NCBI GenBank assembly: GCA_947184155.2
Contig: CAMXCT020006645.1
Coordinates: 110,001 to 174,000, forward strand
Reading direction: 5' to 3'
From: Cladocopium goreaui
Taxonomy: Eukaryota; Sar; Dinophyceae; Suessiales; Symbiodiniaceae
Length of the DNA: 64,000 nucleotides
Shown here: piece by piece, positions 22,333-33,399 of the stretch
Layout: every line of letters begins with the position of its first letter
Numbering within the stretch: position 1 is the first letter of the stretch
Translations under genes and position numbers: made by a program
Notes under the pieces: model-generated
Seen by the model: only the letters and a program-made list of their open reading frames with translations
Databases searched by the model: none
Told to the model about the DNA's origin: nothing

Positions 22333-23655
22333 GGCGGCTCCACAACGTGGAAAGGTTTCAAAAAGTCACAGGCTTTCCATGGGGTTTGCAGGCTTGAGGA
22401 TTGTTGTTGCTGATGTAAATAACTGCCGAATTCGTCTAAACCATTCGTCGTGTCTAACTTTTTACTTGACACATATTGTGAAAGCTTGTGTGGCTTCTAC
22501 ATTATGTTGGCAGGGGTGTGATTGTGGAACTGTATACTGTAAAATTAACCCCGAGCTCTTGAGCTCGGAAGAAGACCAAATGATGGACACCGCAAGGAAA
22601 CCAACCAATTTTGCTGCACACAGCTCTGGAATGTCAGCAGGCAAATCGTTTTTGGGGTGTAAACACAGTTTATAATCTCCATTGGCTCGATCTACTGCAA
22701 CTACATGAGACCAAATTTCGGGCTGCGAATGAATAGGAACACATGCAAGCAAAGGATCTCAGAAATTACGTGATTGGAGTCCATTGGGATAGCACAGACT
22801 TCCTCGAACACTTTGTGTTGAGATGAAAACGTTGAGGTGTCAAAAGGAGGAGATGCAAGGAAAGCCGGACTACTATCTTGGACCAACCACTTCAAAATGT
22901 ACATCGCAAATGTTGGTCCCCGGCCACGCTTCAAAAGTTCTGATACACCGATGGAGTGTGGGCCGAAGGAAAGAGAAAACCGTAAAGTTGTTCATTGTGT
23001 GAAGATAAAGGAGTGTTATTGCCACCATGTTACCATCATGCGGCTAGGCACAGCATCAATTTGTTTTTTTCAGAATCTTGGGCCAAAGCAACACAGTTCA
23101 GAAACATCGCTGCATATCATATTGATAGATAGTAGCAGATTGTATCACCTGCAATGCATAAAGATTGCTGGAAAAGCCGAGACCCCTGCTCCTTCGGACA
23201 ACAGCATACAATAACGCAAGCGCATGGAAACCCGCAAGTGTTTGCAAAAATGTTGTTGTGACAACTGGACCTTTCAGCTGGAGTGAAGGTAAATTTCACA
23301 GAAGATTGTTGAATCATTAACTTTGCCAACAATGACTCTGAATTGGCACCTCCTCAAATTTGGCAATTCGTGTTGAAACTTCAATATCGTTTAGCATACC
23401 CATCCAAGTCATGGCACACAGGGGACGCCTCCGACAGCAAACAATCCTCATCCGTGGTGATCTGATTCAAGCGTCCAACAAACCAACTATCGATTTATTG
23501 ATGTTCTTTTGACACACTGGCGGCCTCCATCACCGATGTCTCAAACAAGTAGAGTGGCACCAGGTACTTATGTCTTGACCAGAAGCGGCGGTTCGCACAG
23601 ATCGCATGGTGAATGACCGGATTTAGTTGATTGTTTCAATTTTTTCATGAGCAAT
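22333..23655. other. No recognisable gene
   Basis: Upstream of the F-box/ankyrin gene; likely contains its promoter. Scattered open frames without domains. Confidence 0.45.
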
Positions 23656-24035
23656 ATTGATCCTAAATAATATGTTTGTTGTGGTGGTCCTCTATTGTGT
23701 CCAGCTTTTTTTGGAAGTATTTTTTCCAAAATCATTTTCTCCTTTCCTTTTCCTTTCCTTTGCTAATACTTTTCTCTTTTTTGCGTTCTTAGCTCCATTC
23801 TTTTGGAATTCCAAGAAATGCCCGGTTTCCCATAATATATGATGCCTTATTAAAACCCAATTCAAAATACAGCATCCACGCAATTTTTCAAGGGAGTAGT
23901 CCATGAGCAACCCTGATCCTCAATAGTATGTTTGTTGTGGTGGCCCTCTATTGTGTCCAGTTTTTTTTTAGAAACATTTTTTTCCAAAAAGTATTCTCTC
24001 CTTTCCTTTTCCTTTCCTTTGCTATAGCTTTTGTC
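23656..24035. repeat. Diverged direct repeat, about 115 bp, two copies
   Basis: A segment containing TATGTTTGTTGTGGTGG, CTCTATTGTGTCCAG and CTCCTTTCCTTTTCCTTTCC occurs at about 23668-23780 and again at about 23927-24030. Confidence 0.8.
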
Positions 24036-24099
24036 TCTTACTTAGTTCAATTCTCCTGGCATCCCTCCTTGGTTTGTATGGCGTTTCTAGTGGGTTTTG

Positions 24100-25530
24100 G
24101 CAAAATTTCTATGGAAATTGTATTTAAATTCTATGGGGTTTCTTTGGGATGTACATAATATTTCTCTTGGAATTCTATGATCTTCTATGAGATTACTATG
24201 GGGTTTTAAAAAAAATATTTCTATGATATTTCTAGAAATTTTCTTTGGGAATTCTATGGGGTGTCCATGAAGTTTCTTTGGAATTTCTATGGTGGTTCTA
24301 TGGTATTTCTATGGGATCTCTATTGGATTCCTGTGGGGTTCCCATGGTATGTCTATGGTATGTCTCTGGGACTACTATGGGATTTCTATGGTGTGTCAAT
24401 GGTATTACTATGGGATTCCTATGGGGGTTCAAAAGGATGCCTATGGGATTTCCATTGAATTCCTGTGAGATTTCTTTGGGATTCCATGATATTTCTTGTT
24501 TATTTCTATGGTATTTCTATGGGATTACTATGGGATTTCTATTGAGTTTCTGTATGATTTCTATGATATTTCCATCGTTGTTCTTTGGAATTTCTCTGAT
24601 GTTTCAGAGGTATGCCTATGGAATTTCCATTGGAATTCTATCAGATTTCTATGGGATCTCTATAGTATTTCTATGATTTTTCTGTGGGATTTCTCTGTGA
24701 TTTCTGTGGGGTTTCCATGAAATTTCTATTGGAATTCTATGATATTTCTATGGGTTTACTATGGGGTTCCTGAAGGAATTCTATGAGATTCTTATGGGGT
24801 TTCTTTGTGGTTCCTATGCTATTTCCATGTTATGTCTATTATCTTTCTATGGGATTTCTGAAAGAATCCTATGGGATTTCCATGGTATGCCTATCATATT
24901 TCTAATTGATTCTTATGAAAATTCTATGAGATTCCTATGGGATTTAAAAAAAACTTCTATGGTACTGCTATGATATTTCTAGAACATTTCTTTGGGAATT
25001 CTGTGGGGCTTCCATGATGTTTCTTTGGAATTTCTATGGTGGTTCTATGGTATTTTTATGGGATTTCTATTGGATTCCTGTGGGGTTCCCATGGTATGTG
25101 TATGATATGTCTCTGGGACTACTATGGGATTTCTATGGGGTGTCAATAGTATTTCTACGGGATTCCTATGGGGGTTCAAAGGGATGTCTATGGGATTTCC
25201 ATGATGCTCCTATGATATTTCTAGAAGGTTTCTATCGGATTTCTGAAGGGATGCTATGGGAATTCAATGGTATTCTTATGGGGTTCCCATTGGGCTCCTA
25301 TGAGATTTCTATGGTATTTCTATGAGATTTCTGTGGGATTTCTTTGGGATTCCTATGGGATTCCTATGGCATGCCTATGGGAGTTCCATGATGTTTCTAT
25401 GATATTTCTATGGGATTACTATCGGATTCCTGAAAGAATTCTATGAGATTCTTATGGGTTTCTGTGGGATTCCAATGGCAGTTCCATGATATTTCTATGA
25501 TCTTTCTATGGGATTACTATATGGGATGCC
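24100..25530. repeat. TTCTATGGGATT low-complexity array with a higher-order duplication
   Basis: About 1.4 kb is built from 10 to 15-bp words such as TTCTATGGGATT and TTCTATGGTATT. A block of about 225 bp at 24240-24470 recurs with few changes at 24979-25205, showing a segmental duplication within the array. Plus-strand open frames here are repeat artefacts. Confidence 0.92.
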
Positions 25531-25534
25531 AATT

Positions 25535-25890
25535 GAAGGTAAGTTGAAATCAATAGAAAATAAATTCAAACTAAATTGAAATCAAATGAAAATCCATTGA
25601 AACTAAGTTGACATCAAATGAAAATCAATTGAACGTAAATTGAAATCAATGGAAAGTCAATTGAAAGCAATTTGAGAGCAAATTGAAAATCGATTGAAAG
25701 TAAATTGAAATCAATGGAAAATCAATTGAAAGTAAATTGAAATCAATTGAAAATGAATTGAAATCAATTGAAAGTAAATTGAAATCAATTGAAAATCAAT
25801 TGAAAGTAAAATGAAAATTTAAAATCAATTGGAAGTAAATTGAAATCAAGTGAAAGCAACTTGAAATCAATTGAAATCTATCATTTTTTT
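25535..25890. repeat. ATTGAAATCAATTGAAAGTA array
   Basis: An AT-rich array of 12-bp words (AATTGAAATCAA, AATTGAAAGTAA) directly follows the preceding array. Confidence 0.92.
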
Positions 25891-27200
25891 CATGTCCAGT
25901 TATTCTGACCCTGGTCCCTTGAAATTTCCAAATTAAAGAGACTCAAAGATTTTTTTCGGGGGGGGAGGGGACCCCTCACACTAATCAGGATACTACATTA
26001 ATCCCTTTGGAAATTTAGCGGGAACCATTGTGCCCCTGATTTTATAGCTATAATTTGATGGGTCGCAGCCCCCCGTTAACCTTGCAATCTCCATTAAATC
26101 AAAGTGTCCAGTCCTACACAGGGATGTGCAAAACTATAAAATCTAAAAAGCCTAGATTCCCTCCCAGTACTCCAGAATGCCTATAAATCAAGGGCATGGC
26201 GTTGATAATTTCCCCTTCGAAAGAAAAAATGAATTCCAGCGTATCCCAAAGATCACTAAAAAATCAAATTCTGGGGTGCCTCATTTTGATGGAAACTCTC
26301 TCATAATCCCTTTCCCCCTAATACTAAATCCCTCACCCCCCCCTCCCTATTTTTTATTATTCAGACATATTCATTTTTAGGGAACCAAAGCTGAAGTGAT
26401 GTAAAAAAAAATGTTCTATTTCAAAATCAATTAAATTCCCTTTTAAAATATCATTAAAATATTGCCAAAAATTGGATTTCGAAACTTTCCCCTTGTATTC
26501 AAAACGTTAAATTTAAAAAACGAATTCAAAATTGCTTAATTTCGGGTTTTAAATCTACGTGAAATATTGCCAAAAACTGAATTTCGAAGTTTTCCCCTAA
26601 TAGAAAATTAAAAACCCTACGCTATGCTCACATGACATGAATGTAGTGAAACGTGTCCCCGAAAAAAAAAAAAAAAAACTATTCTCATGTCATCTGCCAG
26701 AGCATTTTTTGACACCAACAAAAAAAAACGCACCGACTCACATGTCATCTGCTTTCGGTGCCGAAAAGCACCATGCCCATTTTTTCGCGATACGGTTGTG
26801 TTACGCCCGCCTTCCGAAACATATGAATTCATGACATACGATCTCTAGCCCATGAAAAAAAAAAACCGATGAAAAACATTGGTTTGCTCTATGACACCTT
26901 TCATTCACGTGATATTCACAAGTCACAAGTATGTCATCACATATACGGTTGCGCACCAACAATACAAAAACAAATGCGCACACACGCAAAACAACGATAA
27001 CATTAGGAAATAGGTCGTGAAACCTAATGACTTCCAATGATAGAATGAAGAAATAGGTGGGGCTGACTGCACCCCCTCTCCCTCCTCCCGTCCCCTCCAC
27101 GGGGTTCCTTTTTGGCAATGTATTGTTTGGTAGTTTGATTGGTTTTACTGGACGGTTTCCAGGCAAGATTCACTCTGAGTTGGGCATTTTGCCCTAAAGT
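25891..27200. other. AT-rich DNA, no recognisable gene
   Basis: Homopolymer runs and short frames only. It may include the decayed 5' end or LTR of the copia element that follows, but I could not identify an LTR pair. Confidence 0.5.
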
Positions 27201-27248
27201 TCCAATCAAAACCCCAATCAATCCTCGAAGAATACGGGTTTGGCTCCA

Positions 27249-27990
27249 ATGGAGATAGATCGGTTTGAAAAGGGTAAGAACAAAGGAAACGCCAAAGGAA
27301 AAAGTAAGGGTAAAGACACCTCCAAGGGTAAAGGGAAGAACAAAAGCGACAAGGGCAAAGGTAAGTCCAACAAGGGCTCCACTTGTACTGCAACTGTCAG
27401 GGACAATGCCGGCACTGCGGCAAATACGGCCACATCAAGCGTGACGGTTGGAAGTTTCATGGACGCAGGTGATCAAAAGAATGTCAACCAAGTTGAATCC
27501 AACTACCAGTGGTGCTGCTAGCTCTTCTGGTGCTTCTAGCTCTGCGCGTCTTTTCACTGGGTTGCATGAGACACCTGGACATATCATGGGGGACTTAGAT
27601 GGGGATGTTGAGATTCGACATCTGACCGTTTATGACTCTTTTGGATTCTTTTGGTGCACGCAACATGTTTTCACAAGTTTTTCCAAGTTGTTCAACTGAA
27701 TGGTTTCTGGACAACTCTGCAGCCGACCGACGGTGTTTACACAGCGTGTTGCGGCCATTTTGACATCTTTTATTCCGACCATGATGGCATTTGGAAATGT
27801 TTTGATGACAACAGTGAACAGTTTGATCAGCTTTGCACTTATGAGCCCAATGACGTTTGCACCACTCAGAGCATTAGGGCGGTTGGATACACCGACCACC
27901 ACAATATGGAGGTGGTAGTTGACTCTGGCACTGATGGATCTGTCCTTCCACTTGCATATGGAGAGGTACGTTATTCTGATGAGTCGGTTG
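27249..27990 (+). pseudogene. Decayed Ty1/copia element: Gag tail and N-half of protease
   Basis: From 27249 the sequence encodes a Lys/Gly-rich stretch (GKNKGNAKGKSKGKDTSKGK). After a frame change comes a zinc knuckle CRHCGKYGHIKRDGW, whose fourth metal ligand is Gly instead of Cys. Further on, after another frame change, the retroviral-type aspartic protease motif appears (VVVDSGTDGSVLPLAYGEV) at about 27913-27970. The protease is then interrupted near 27990 by a LINE fragment and resumes at about 29047. Several frameshifts make this a pseudogene. Confidence 0.8.
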
Positions 27991-27992
27991 AT

Positions 27993-29022
27993 GTTTTTTT
28001 TCTTTCCGCGCACCTTTTTGACCACAGAAAGTCTCGAAGTCTCGATTGGGCTGCTGGACTGTTTTAATACTGGCCAGTCTCCAGACGTGCTGATTGTTTT
28101 TAGGGCTGGGCAGTCTCCAGCGAGGCGAAGGCTGGGGGACTGGGGGGTGCTGGGGAGTTTGGAAGGGTAGGCCTCACCCTCGGCGTGTAAAGTCAAAACA
28201 TCACCGAGGGGGGGGGAGGACCATCCACGTTGGTCGAGGCCGAGGCGGGCAGCATGAGGAGACTGCACGCGAAAGACCTTATGGCAGCGGTGGCGAGGAG
28301 AGCTGTCCAGCGGGAAGTCCAAGCCAGAGCAGCCGATCGACGTAGAGACGGTGGGGTTGATGACGCTTTGTGGTTTGCCATTTTGCCAGAAGCCGGATGA
28401 AAGTCACTGCTTCTTCGCTCCAACGTCCCCCCAGTCTCAATCCCGAGCACTACTAGCCGGGCGCGGCCTGCGCCTGTGAGTTCTGGGTATGTGCGGGTTT
28501 TTGCTCGTCGCGCAATGCGTAATGCTGCTGCTGCTGTGCTGCCCTGATGTCTGCGTGGTTGACCGGCAGCGGTCGATGGGGAAACGAGCGTGGTGTCAAC
28601 TGCTAGCTGACAGCCGTTCCACAGTGGGAGGCCATTTGCAATCACCTCGATGCGTCTGTCGTCGTGCTGTGTGGTGTGGATGTTTAAGTCCCTGACAAGG
28701 ACGTTGGTGCTGACTGTCGCGCCAGCCTCGCGGCAGATGCGGGCTGCTGCCCTTTCTTTCCATTCCCGACGCACGTGTTCTCAGAGCTCCCGATCTGGGG
28801 CAGGCCGCCCTATGGTCCCCCAACGGTTCAAGTGGCTGTCGGCAGCGACATGTTGGAAGCCGGAGACGCCGAAGTAGGAGAACACGGAAGTGACATGGTT
28901 CAAAAGTGAGCTCAGGGCTGGTTGGCAAATTGGTGAAAATTTTCGCTGCCAGCGGTCCCGACTGACAAGCGAGCATGGCTTGAGAAGCTGGGTCCAGGCT
29001 GGCCCGCAGTTCGGCTTGGATG
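27993..29022 (-). mobile_element. 5'-truncated LINE fragment nested in the copia protease
   Basis: On the minus strand two overlapping frames (28193-28774 and part of 28596-29264) carry the 3' part of a non-LTR retrotransposon ORF: FRVLLLRRLRLPTCRCRQPL, then a Cys/His motif ending GDHRAAC, then ICREAGATVSTNVLVRDL and RARLVVLGIETGG. A frameshift near 28770 separates them. A T-run at about 27993-28000 on the plus strand may be the poly-A tail. The ends were placed from where copia coding stops and resumes; I could not define a target duplication. Confidence 0.75.
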
Positions 29023-29046
29023 GTTTGGTCTGTAGTTGGTGGTTCT

Positions 29047-29200
29047 AAGTTCATAGATGCGCAAGGTAAGCCAATACATGTGAAGAGTGTCAGAATTGCT
29101 GAGGTCAAGTTTGGGTCAATAGTTTTTCGAAACCGTTTCATAATAGCTGCACTAACTTCACCTTTGATTTCGATGGGCGGATTGCTGAAGATGGTTGGCT
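29047..29200 (+). pseudogene. Decayed Ty1/copia element: C-half of protease
   Basis: The reading FIDAQGKPIHVKSVRIAEVK and on to LISMGGLLK continues the protease interrupted at 27990. The downstream frame to 29649 is open but has no recognisable domain. Confidence 0.7.
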
Positions 29201-29816
29201 CCCAGAGGCCAATGAGGACGGCAACATTTCTTTGGCGCGCAATTCCAAGCAGATCCCTGCGCACTTCCAGCGCAACTCTCTGTGTGCTGTTGGAGTCATC
29301 CGAATGCTGTCCACAGATGATCCATCACCTTCCACACTTGCAGGACCTGGTGATGTGTTCTGGTTTAGGTGCTGGCCGGGGCAAATTTAGTGATTCTATA
29401 TTTGCCCTCCGGAGCAGTGCAAATCAACATGTTGACACTACTTTGTGCCCCAGTGATTGTTTATTGTGGCTGCGTACAACTCTCATACACCTTGATGATG
29501 ACACTTGGGGGCTCCGTGAATTCTGTCAGAACCTCTCTGATTTGTCAACCATGACTGGTCCATTTGAGGCTAACATACCGGTGACTGAACTATGGATCTC
29601 TCAGCTTGCCACAAACAAACGGCTGGCTGTAGAGGTTTTCCATGTCTAAAAAGTGAGCGCTCCAAGATCAACACATCCTGCAAAGTGATCACGATTGCTC
29701 ACACTGCGCGGGTGCCACCAGGAGGTTTTGGGTTTTACGTTGCATGATGACAACGTTGTGATAACCCCACGTTCTCGCATTTCTCTTCGTGTTTACCACC
29801 TGCTGCTAGGCCTGAT

Positions 29817-30419
29817 ATGGGTGACGCCCCAGCTGAACAACCTGTGCCTGAACGAGGCGCTGAGGTGTACAACAACGAAGTGATCATTGATAAAGTGAAA
29901 TTGGACTCCAATTCTCCTCCCAAAACTTGGGTTGCAGCATGTGAATCACTTGGTGTAACTGGCCGTGGTGGAAAAGCAGAATGCCTTAAGCGTCTCTGGG
30001 ACCACTTGCAAACCCAGGAGTTGATTGCAGCTCCTCTGGCTCAACACCAACTACGTAGAGATCTTGCAAGGCCTGTGTATTTTCAACCAACACCGGCTCA
30101 TTTGGCACATCAACCCTTTGCTCCTAGGTGTGAGCTATGTATTGCAAACAAGTCACAACAAAATAGTCATCCAGCCCGACAAGATGAACCAGCGGGCGCC
30201 CATACATGTGTGAGTCTGGATTTCGGTTTTGCATCAAGAACAGAGCATGAACAAAAGGTTTGTAATTTTTTATTCACGATCATCATTCATGTGTGGTTCC
30301 AACACCTCGGACAGGAGGACGTCATTTACAGTGTCTTTGCAGTGAATTTAATTGGTTCTTGGTTTGGCTTGGGCAGTCCACTATTGCCCTTCGATGTGAT
30401 CGACACTTTCTTTGCTTGA
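29817..30419 (+). pseudogene. Decayed Ty1/copia element: SAP-like motif and integrase N-terminus
   Basis: An open frame of 200 codons contains a SAP-like DNA-binding motif (KTWVAACESLGVTGRGGKAE followed by CLKRLWDHL), then an integrase zinc-binding region (HLAHQPFAPRCELCIANKSQ), then the first part of the catalytic core (VSLDFGF). The core loses its frame after about 30260. A SAP motif just ahead of integrase could help target chromatin or AT-rich DNA; that role is an inference. Confidence 0.72.
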
Positions 30420-30516
30420 AGCTGTGAAAAAAATATGCTGAGCACTTGATATCAGATTCATTGAAAAAACAGTTCTTCCAAGAAGTCATGCTTCGAATGG
30501 TGCTGGCGAAGTTACC

Positions 30517-31134
30517 GTGAAGGTGATCAGAAGGCATGCAACCCTTCTGATCCAGCTGAATGAGAAAAGTTGTGGACTTGGCGAGGTGCTAGGTTGTCAT
30601 CACCCACGTTATCAACGGGTTCTTCTTCACAACTGTAGGCACAACCGTTTCGTTGTGCGCCAAGGCCACACGGCCTATGAGCTATGTGCTGACAGGCCAT
30701 TCACTGGGCGTCTGGCACTTTTTGGTGAGCGCGTACTTGGTTTTCTCAAGTTGTCTACGAAATGTTCCCCAACATGGACAGAAGGCATATGGCTAGGAAA
30801 GACCGCCAGCAACGATGTTCATATCATTCCTGTTCGTGGAAGTCCTCAGTGGTGTGGCACAAGGAGCGTTAGGCGTCTCCCAAAACCGTGGGATATGCGA
30901 ATGGTGGGCGAAGTTGAGGCTTCACCGTGGCCGTTTGGATATGCTTCACTTGGAGCACAACTCATTTTGTCAAAGCGAATCTCTGCGCCTCCCATTTTGT
31001 CGTTGCCACCTGCAAGGCCTAAGGACCTTGATGCTAAAGCTGTGATGGGCGTTCCTCAAACTCCAAATGAAGTTGGTGACGCGGCTCCAAAGCACCTTCA
31101 AGTGCTGCCCCGCTCTGTCAAGACAGGCTCTTGA
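30517..31134 (+). pseudogene. Decayed Ty1/copia element: integrase C-terminal region
   Basis: The frame reads GRLALFGERVLGFLKLSTKC, then WTEGIWLGKTASNDVHIIPV and RSVRRLPKPWDM, which is typical of the region after the copia integrase core. The stop at about 31134 and frame changes on both sides indicate decay. Confidence 0.75.
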
Positions 31135-31474
31135 TGAGCACATGGAAGTGTTATTTAGCTGATGCGGGCAGTTTACCAAAACAAATTGGACCTGGCGCTC
31201 CAAGTACGCCACCTTTAGAGCCAATTCCAACTACGCCTGCTCATGCGCCTTCTATTTCCAGTGTTTCAGGTGTTGGTGATGCTGCTAAGCCCAATGTTGT
31301 TCCACAAGCAACGCATGCCCCTACTGATAAAACTGTTGAAAAACCTGCCAAGCATCCAACAACTTTGGTAATCATGGAACGCGCACATGATACCCACGCA
31401 ACCTATTTCGAAATCATGAGGTTGAAAGTTTCGAAGCCTATGAGTACACCCTGTGCGACGAGGACATAGGACAT

Positions 31475-32200
31475 GTGTTCACACATGATGACACAGAATC
31501 AACCAGTGACTTCTTGCAAAGACTCACAATCCCATATACGGAGCTAGAGCCAGAATTTCCTGTTAAAGATCTCTTGCAACTTGACCTACTAGCCGATGAG
31601 TTTGCGATCGCTATGTTGAAGGCCATGGGAATTTTGATCCTTGCTGAAACCTACGCCTATGGCGAGTTTCCGAAGAAGCTGACCACTAGAATGGTGAAAA
31701 TTTGGCGTGATAAGTTCATCAATGGTGTCCACGTTTGGACACAACGCTCCAGGGGGTCATTTGGATAAGTTCTTTGCGCAATTGACATTGTAGACGCATT
31801 TTTGATGGTGCCCCAAAAGGATTTGACCCAAGTCACGCCACAGGTGACAAGATGGATTTCATGCTTGGAAAATTCCTACCTGGCCAGAGGAATGGCTCGC
31901 AGATGTGGCACGAGGCCTGGTGTTGTTTTCTTAGCTGTAAACTTAAAATCAATGGCTTTTCACCGTACCCCAGTTTGCTTGGGTCAACCCATGGTGAATG
32001 TTTGATGCTGCTGCACGTCGATGATGTCTCGTGTCTGAGTACCAAAAATTACCTTCATGATGCGTTGTTTCATGCATTGAACTCCAAGTATAGGATTTCA
32101 TGCGACATCATGGCCAAGGCAAATGATGAGCTTACGTTTCTGATGAAAAAAAAATATGATAATCATAAGCGAACCAAAACATGTTTAACGTCTTTTTGAT
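31475..32200 (+). pseudogene. Decayed Ty1/copia element: reverse transcriptase remnants
   Basis: Two frames carry RT pieces. The second includes the catalytic box as LLHVDDVSCLS (usual Y replaced by H in Y-V-D-D) and GECLMLLHV. The 5' RT palm motifs are broken up by stops. The enzyme is not expected to be functional. Confidence 0.7.
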
Positions 32201-32470
32201 TTTCTTTGCAACAGTCGACGGTTGAAACCGAAGAAAACTCCAGGACACCCAATGCTGGACGAACTTGACACCGGTGCCAAGCTGAACGCTGGAGATGCGA
32301 GTGTCTATAGGTCATGCATTGCAATTTTCCTGTATATCCCCGGTGACTCAGAAGTTTTTCATCAAGTATGGTTTTATCTTCTGTCCAGGCAATGGTTTGT
32401 GTGAGATACCTGGTTCGGTATCTTCTGGGATGCACTGACCATGCAATGGTTTTGAAGTACGAGGCCCACC

Positions 32471-32580
32471 AAGGACTGCTTCATTACAACCCGTGCAACT
32501 ATACCCTTGAGATATATAGCGATTCAAGGACTGCTTCATTACAACCCGCGTAACTGTACCCTTGAGATATATCCCGATTC
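32471..32580. repeat. About 54-bp tandem duplication inside the RNase H region
   Basis: The segment AGGACTGCTTCATTACAACC ... ACCCTTGAGATATAT occurs twice in tandem with few differences. The second copy carries the usable RNase H frame; the first leads to a stop. Confidence 0.9.
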
Positions 32581-33013
32581 ACATTGGGCAAAACACACAC
32601 AATCTCGATCAGTTTCCTCAAGGTATTTGTTCCTGTTTGGATGCCTTCTTTACACCACATCACCTTCACAGAAAGCACTGGCATTGTCCGCAGCAGAGGC
32701 TGAGACCTATGCATCTGCATCAATTACAAATGATGCAGTCATGTTCCATTGTCTCAGGTTTGCTGTGGGCAGCGATAGTGAAATCCGTTTGCACTTGGCA
32801 ATGGATAATTTTGTTGCACGTTCTTTTCTCTGCCGTGTTGGAGTAGGCCGCAGTTTGAGAATCGTGTGGATTCACATGAAAATCAAAGAAGGTTTCATGA
32901 CTGGTGGAAAAGTATCCACAAAACAAAATGTGTCAGACCTTGGAACCAAACGTCTGCCTCGAGATCGAATGGAATATTTTATGTACCTCCTGAAAAAATT
33001 ATGCCATGGCTGA
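32507..33013 (+). pseudogene. Decayed Ty1/copia element: RNase H
   Basis: The frame reads EIYPDSHWAKHTQSRSVSSR, ALSAAEAETYASA, HLAMDNFVARSFL and NVSDLGTKRLPRDRM, the four acidic blocks of copia RNase H, in one open frame ending at 33013. A short tandem duplication just upstream (32471-32580) disrupts the junction with RT. Confidence 0.78.
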
Positions 33014-33326
33014 ATCACAATTTGTCGGCGCCAGTTTTGCAGACAAGATGGAAGACCAACAAGTGTTGAGGGTTGGAATCGCGTTTTTCAAGCAAATGGG
33101 TTTTAATACCACCACTTCAACGTCTTTGATGCATGTGTTTCTCATCAACGCCTTGGGCAACACGATGGCTTTGGATTCGAAGGTAGTTCCCTCCTCTACT
33201 TTTTCCAGTTCCTTTGGTTTTTTCGGCATGATGATGGCCTTCACCTTCACCATGTTTTGCCTTTTCATCGGCTTTGAACATGGACTTGACCCTTCGGAAA
33301 ATTACTGGGCTTTTGAAGGGACATGA
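33006..33326 (+). pseudogene. Accessory ORF after RNase H with a membrane-like segment
   Basis: A 106-codon frame starts MAESQFVGASFADKMEDQQV, overlapping the end of RNase H. It contains a hydrophobic stretch (GFFGMMMAFTFTMFCLFIGF) that could span a membrane. A frameshift near 33290 would continue it into an acidic, His-rich tail. I do not know its function; it belongs to the element by position. Confidence 0.4.
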
Positions 33327-33399
33327 GAGTGGACATGGCCATGGTGAGATAGCAGACCAAGAAGTTCCAACCACCGACGCTTATGAGTCAGATGAGAAA

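Noticed and set aside
27977..27995. CTGATGAG core resembling a hammerhead ribozyme
   Set aside because: The conserved GAAA and flanking stems are missing, and the bases encode part of the copia protease region.
30517..31134. 205-codon plus-strand frame considered as an independent gene
   Set aside because: It matches the post-core region of copia integrase and lies in order with the other domains of the decayed element.
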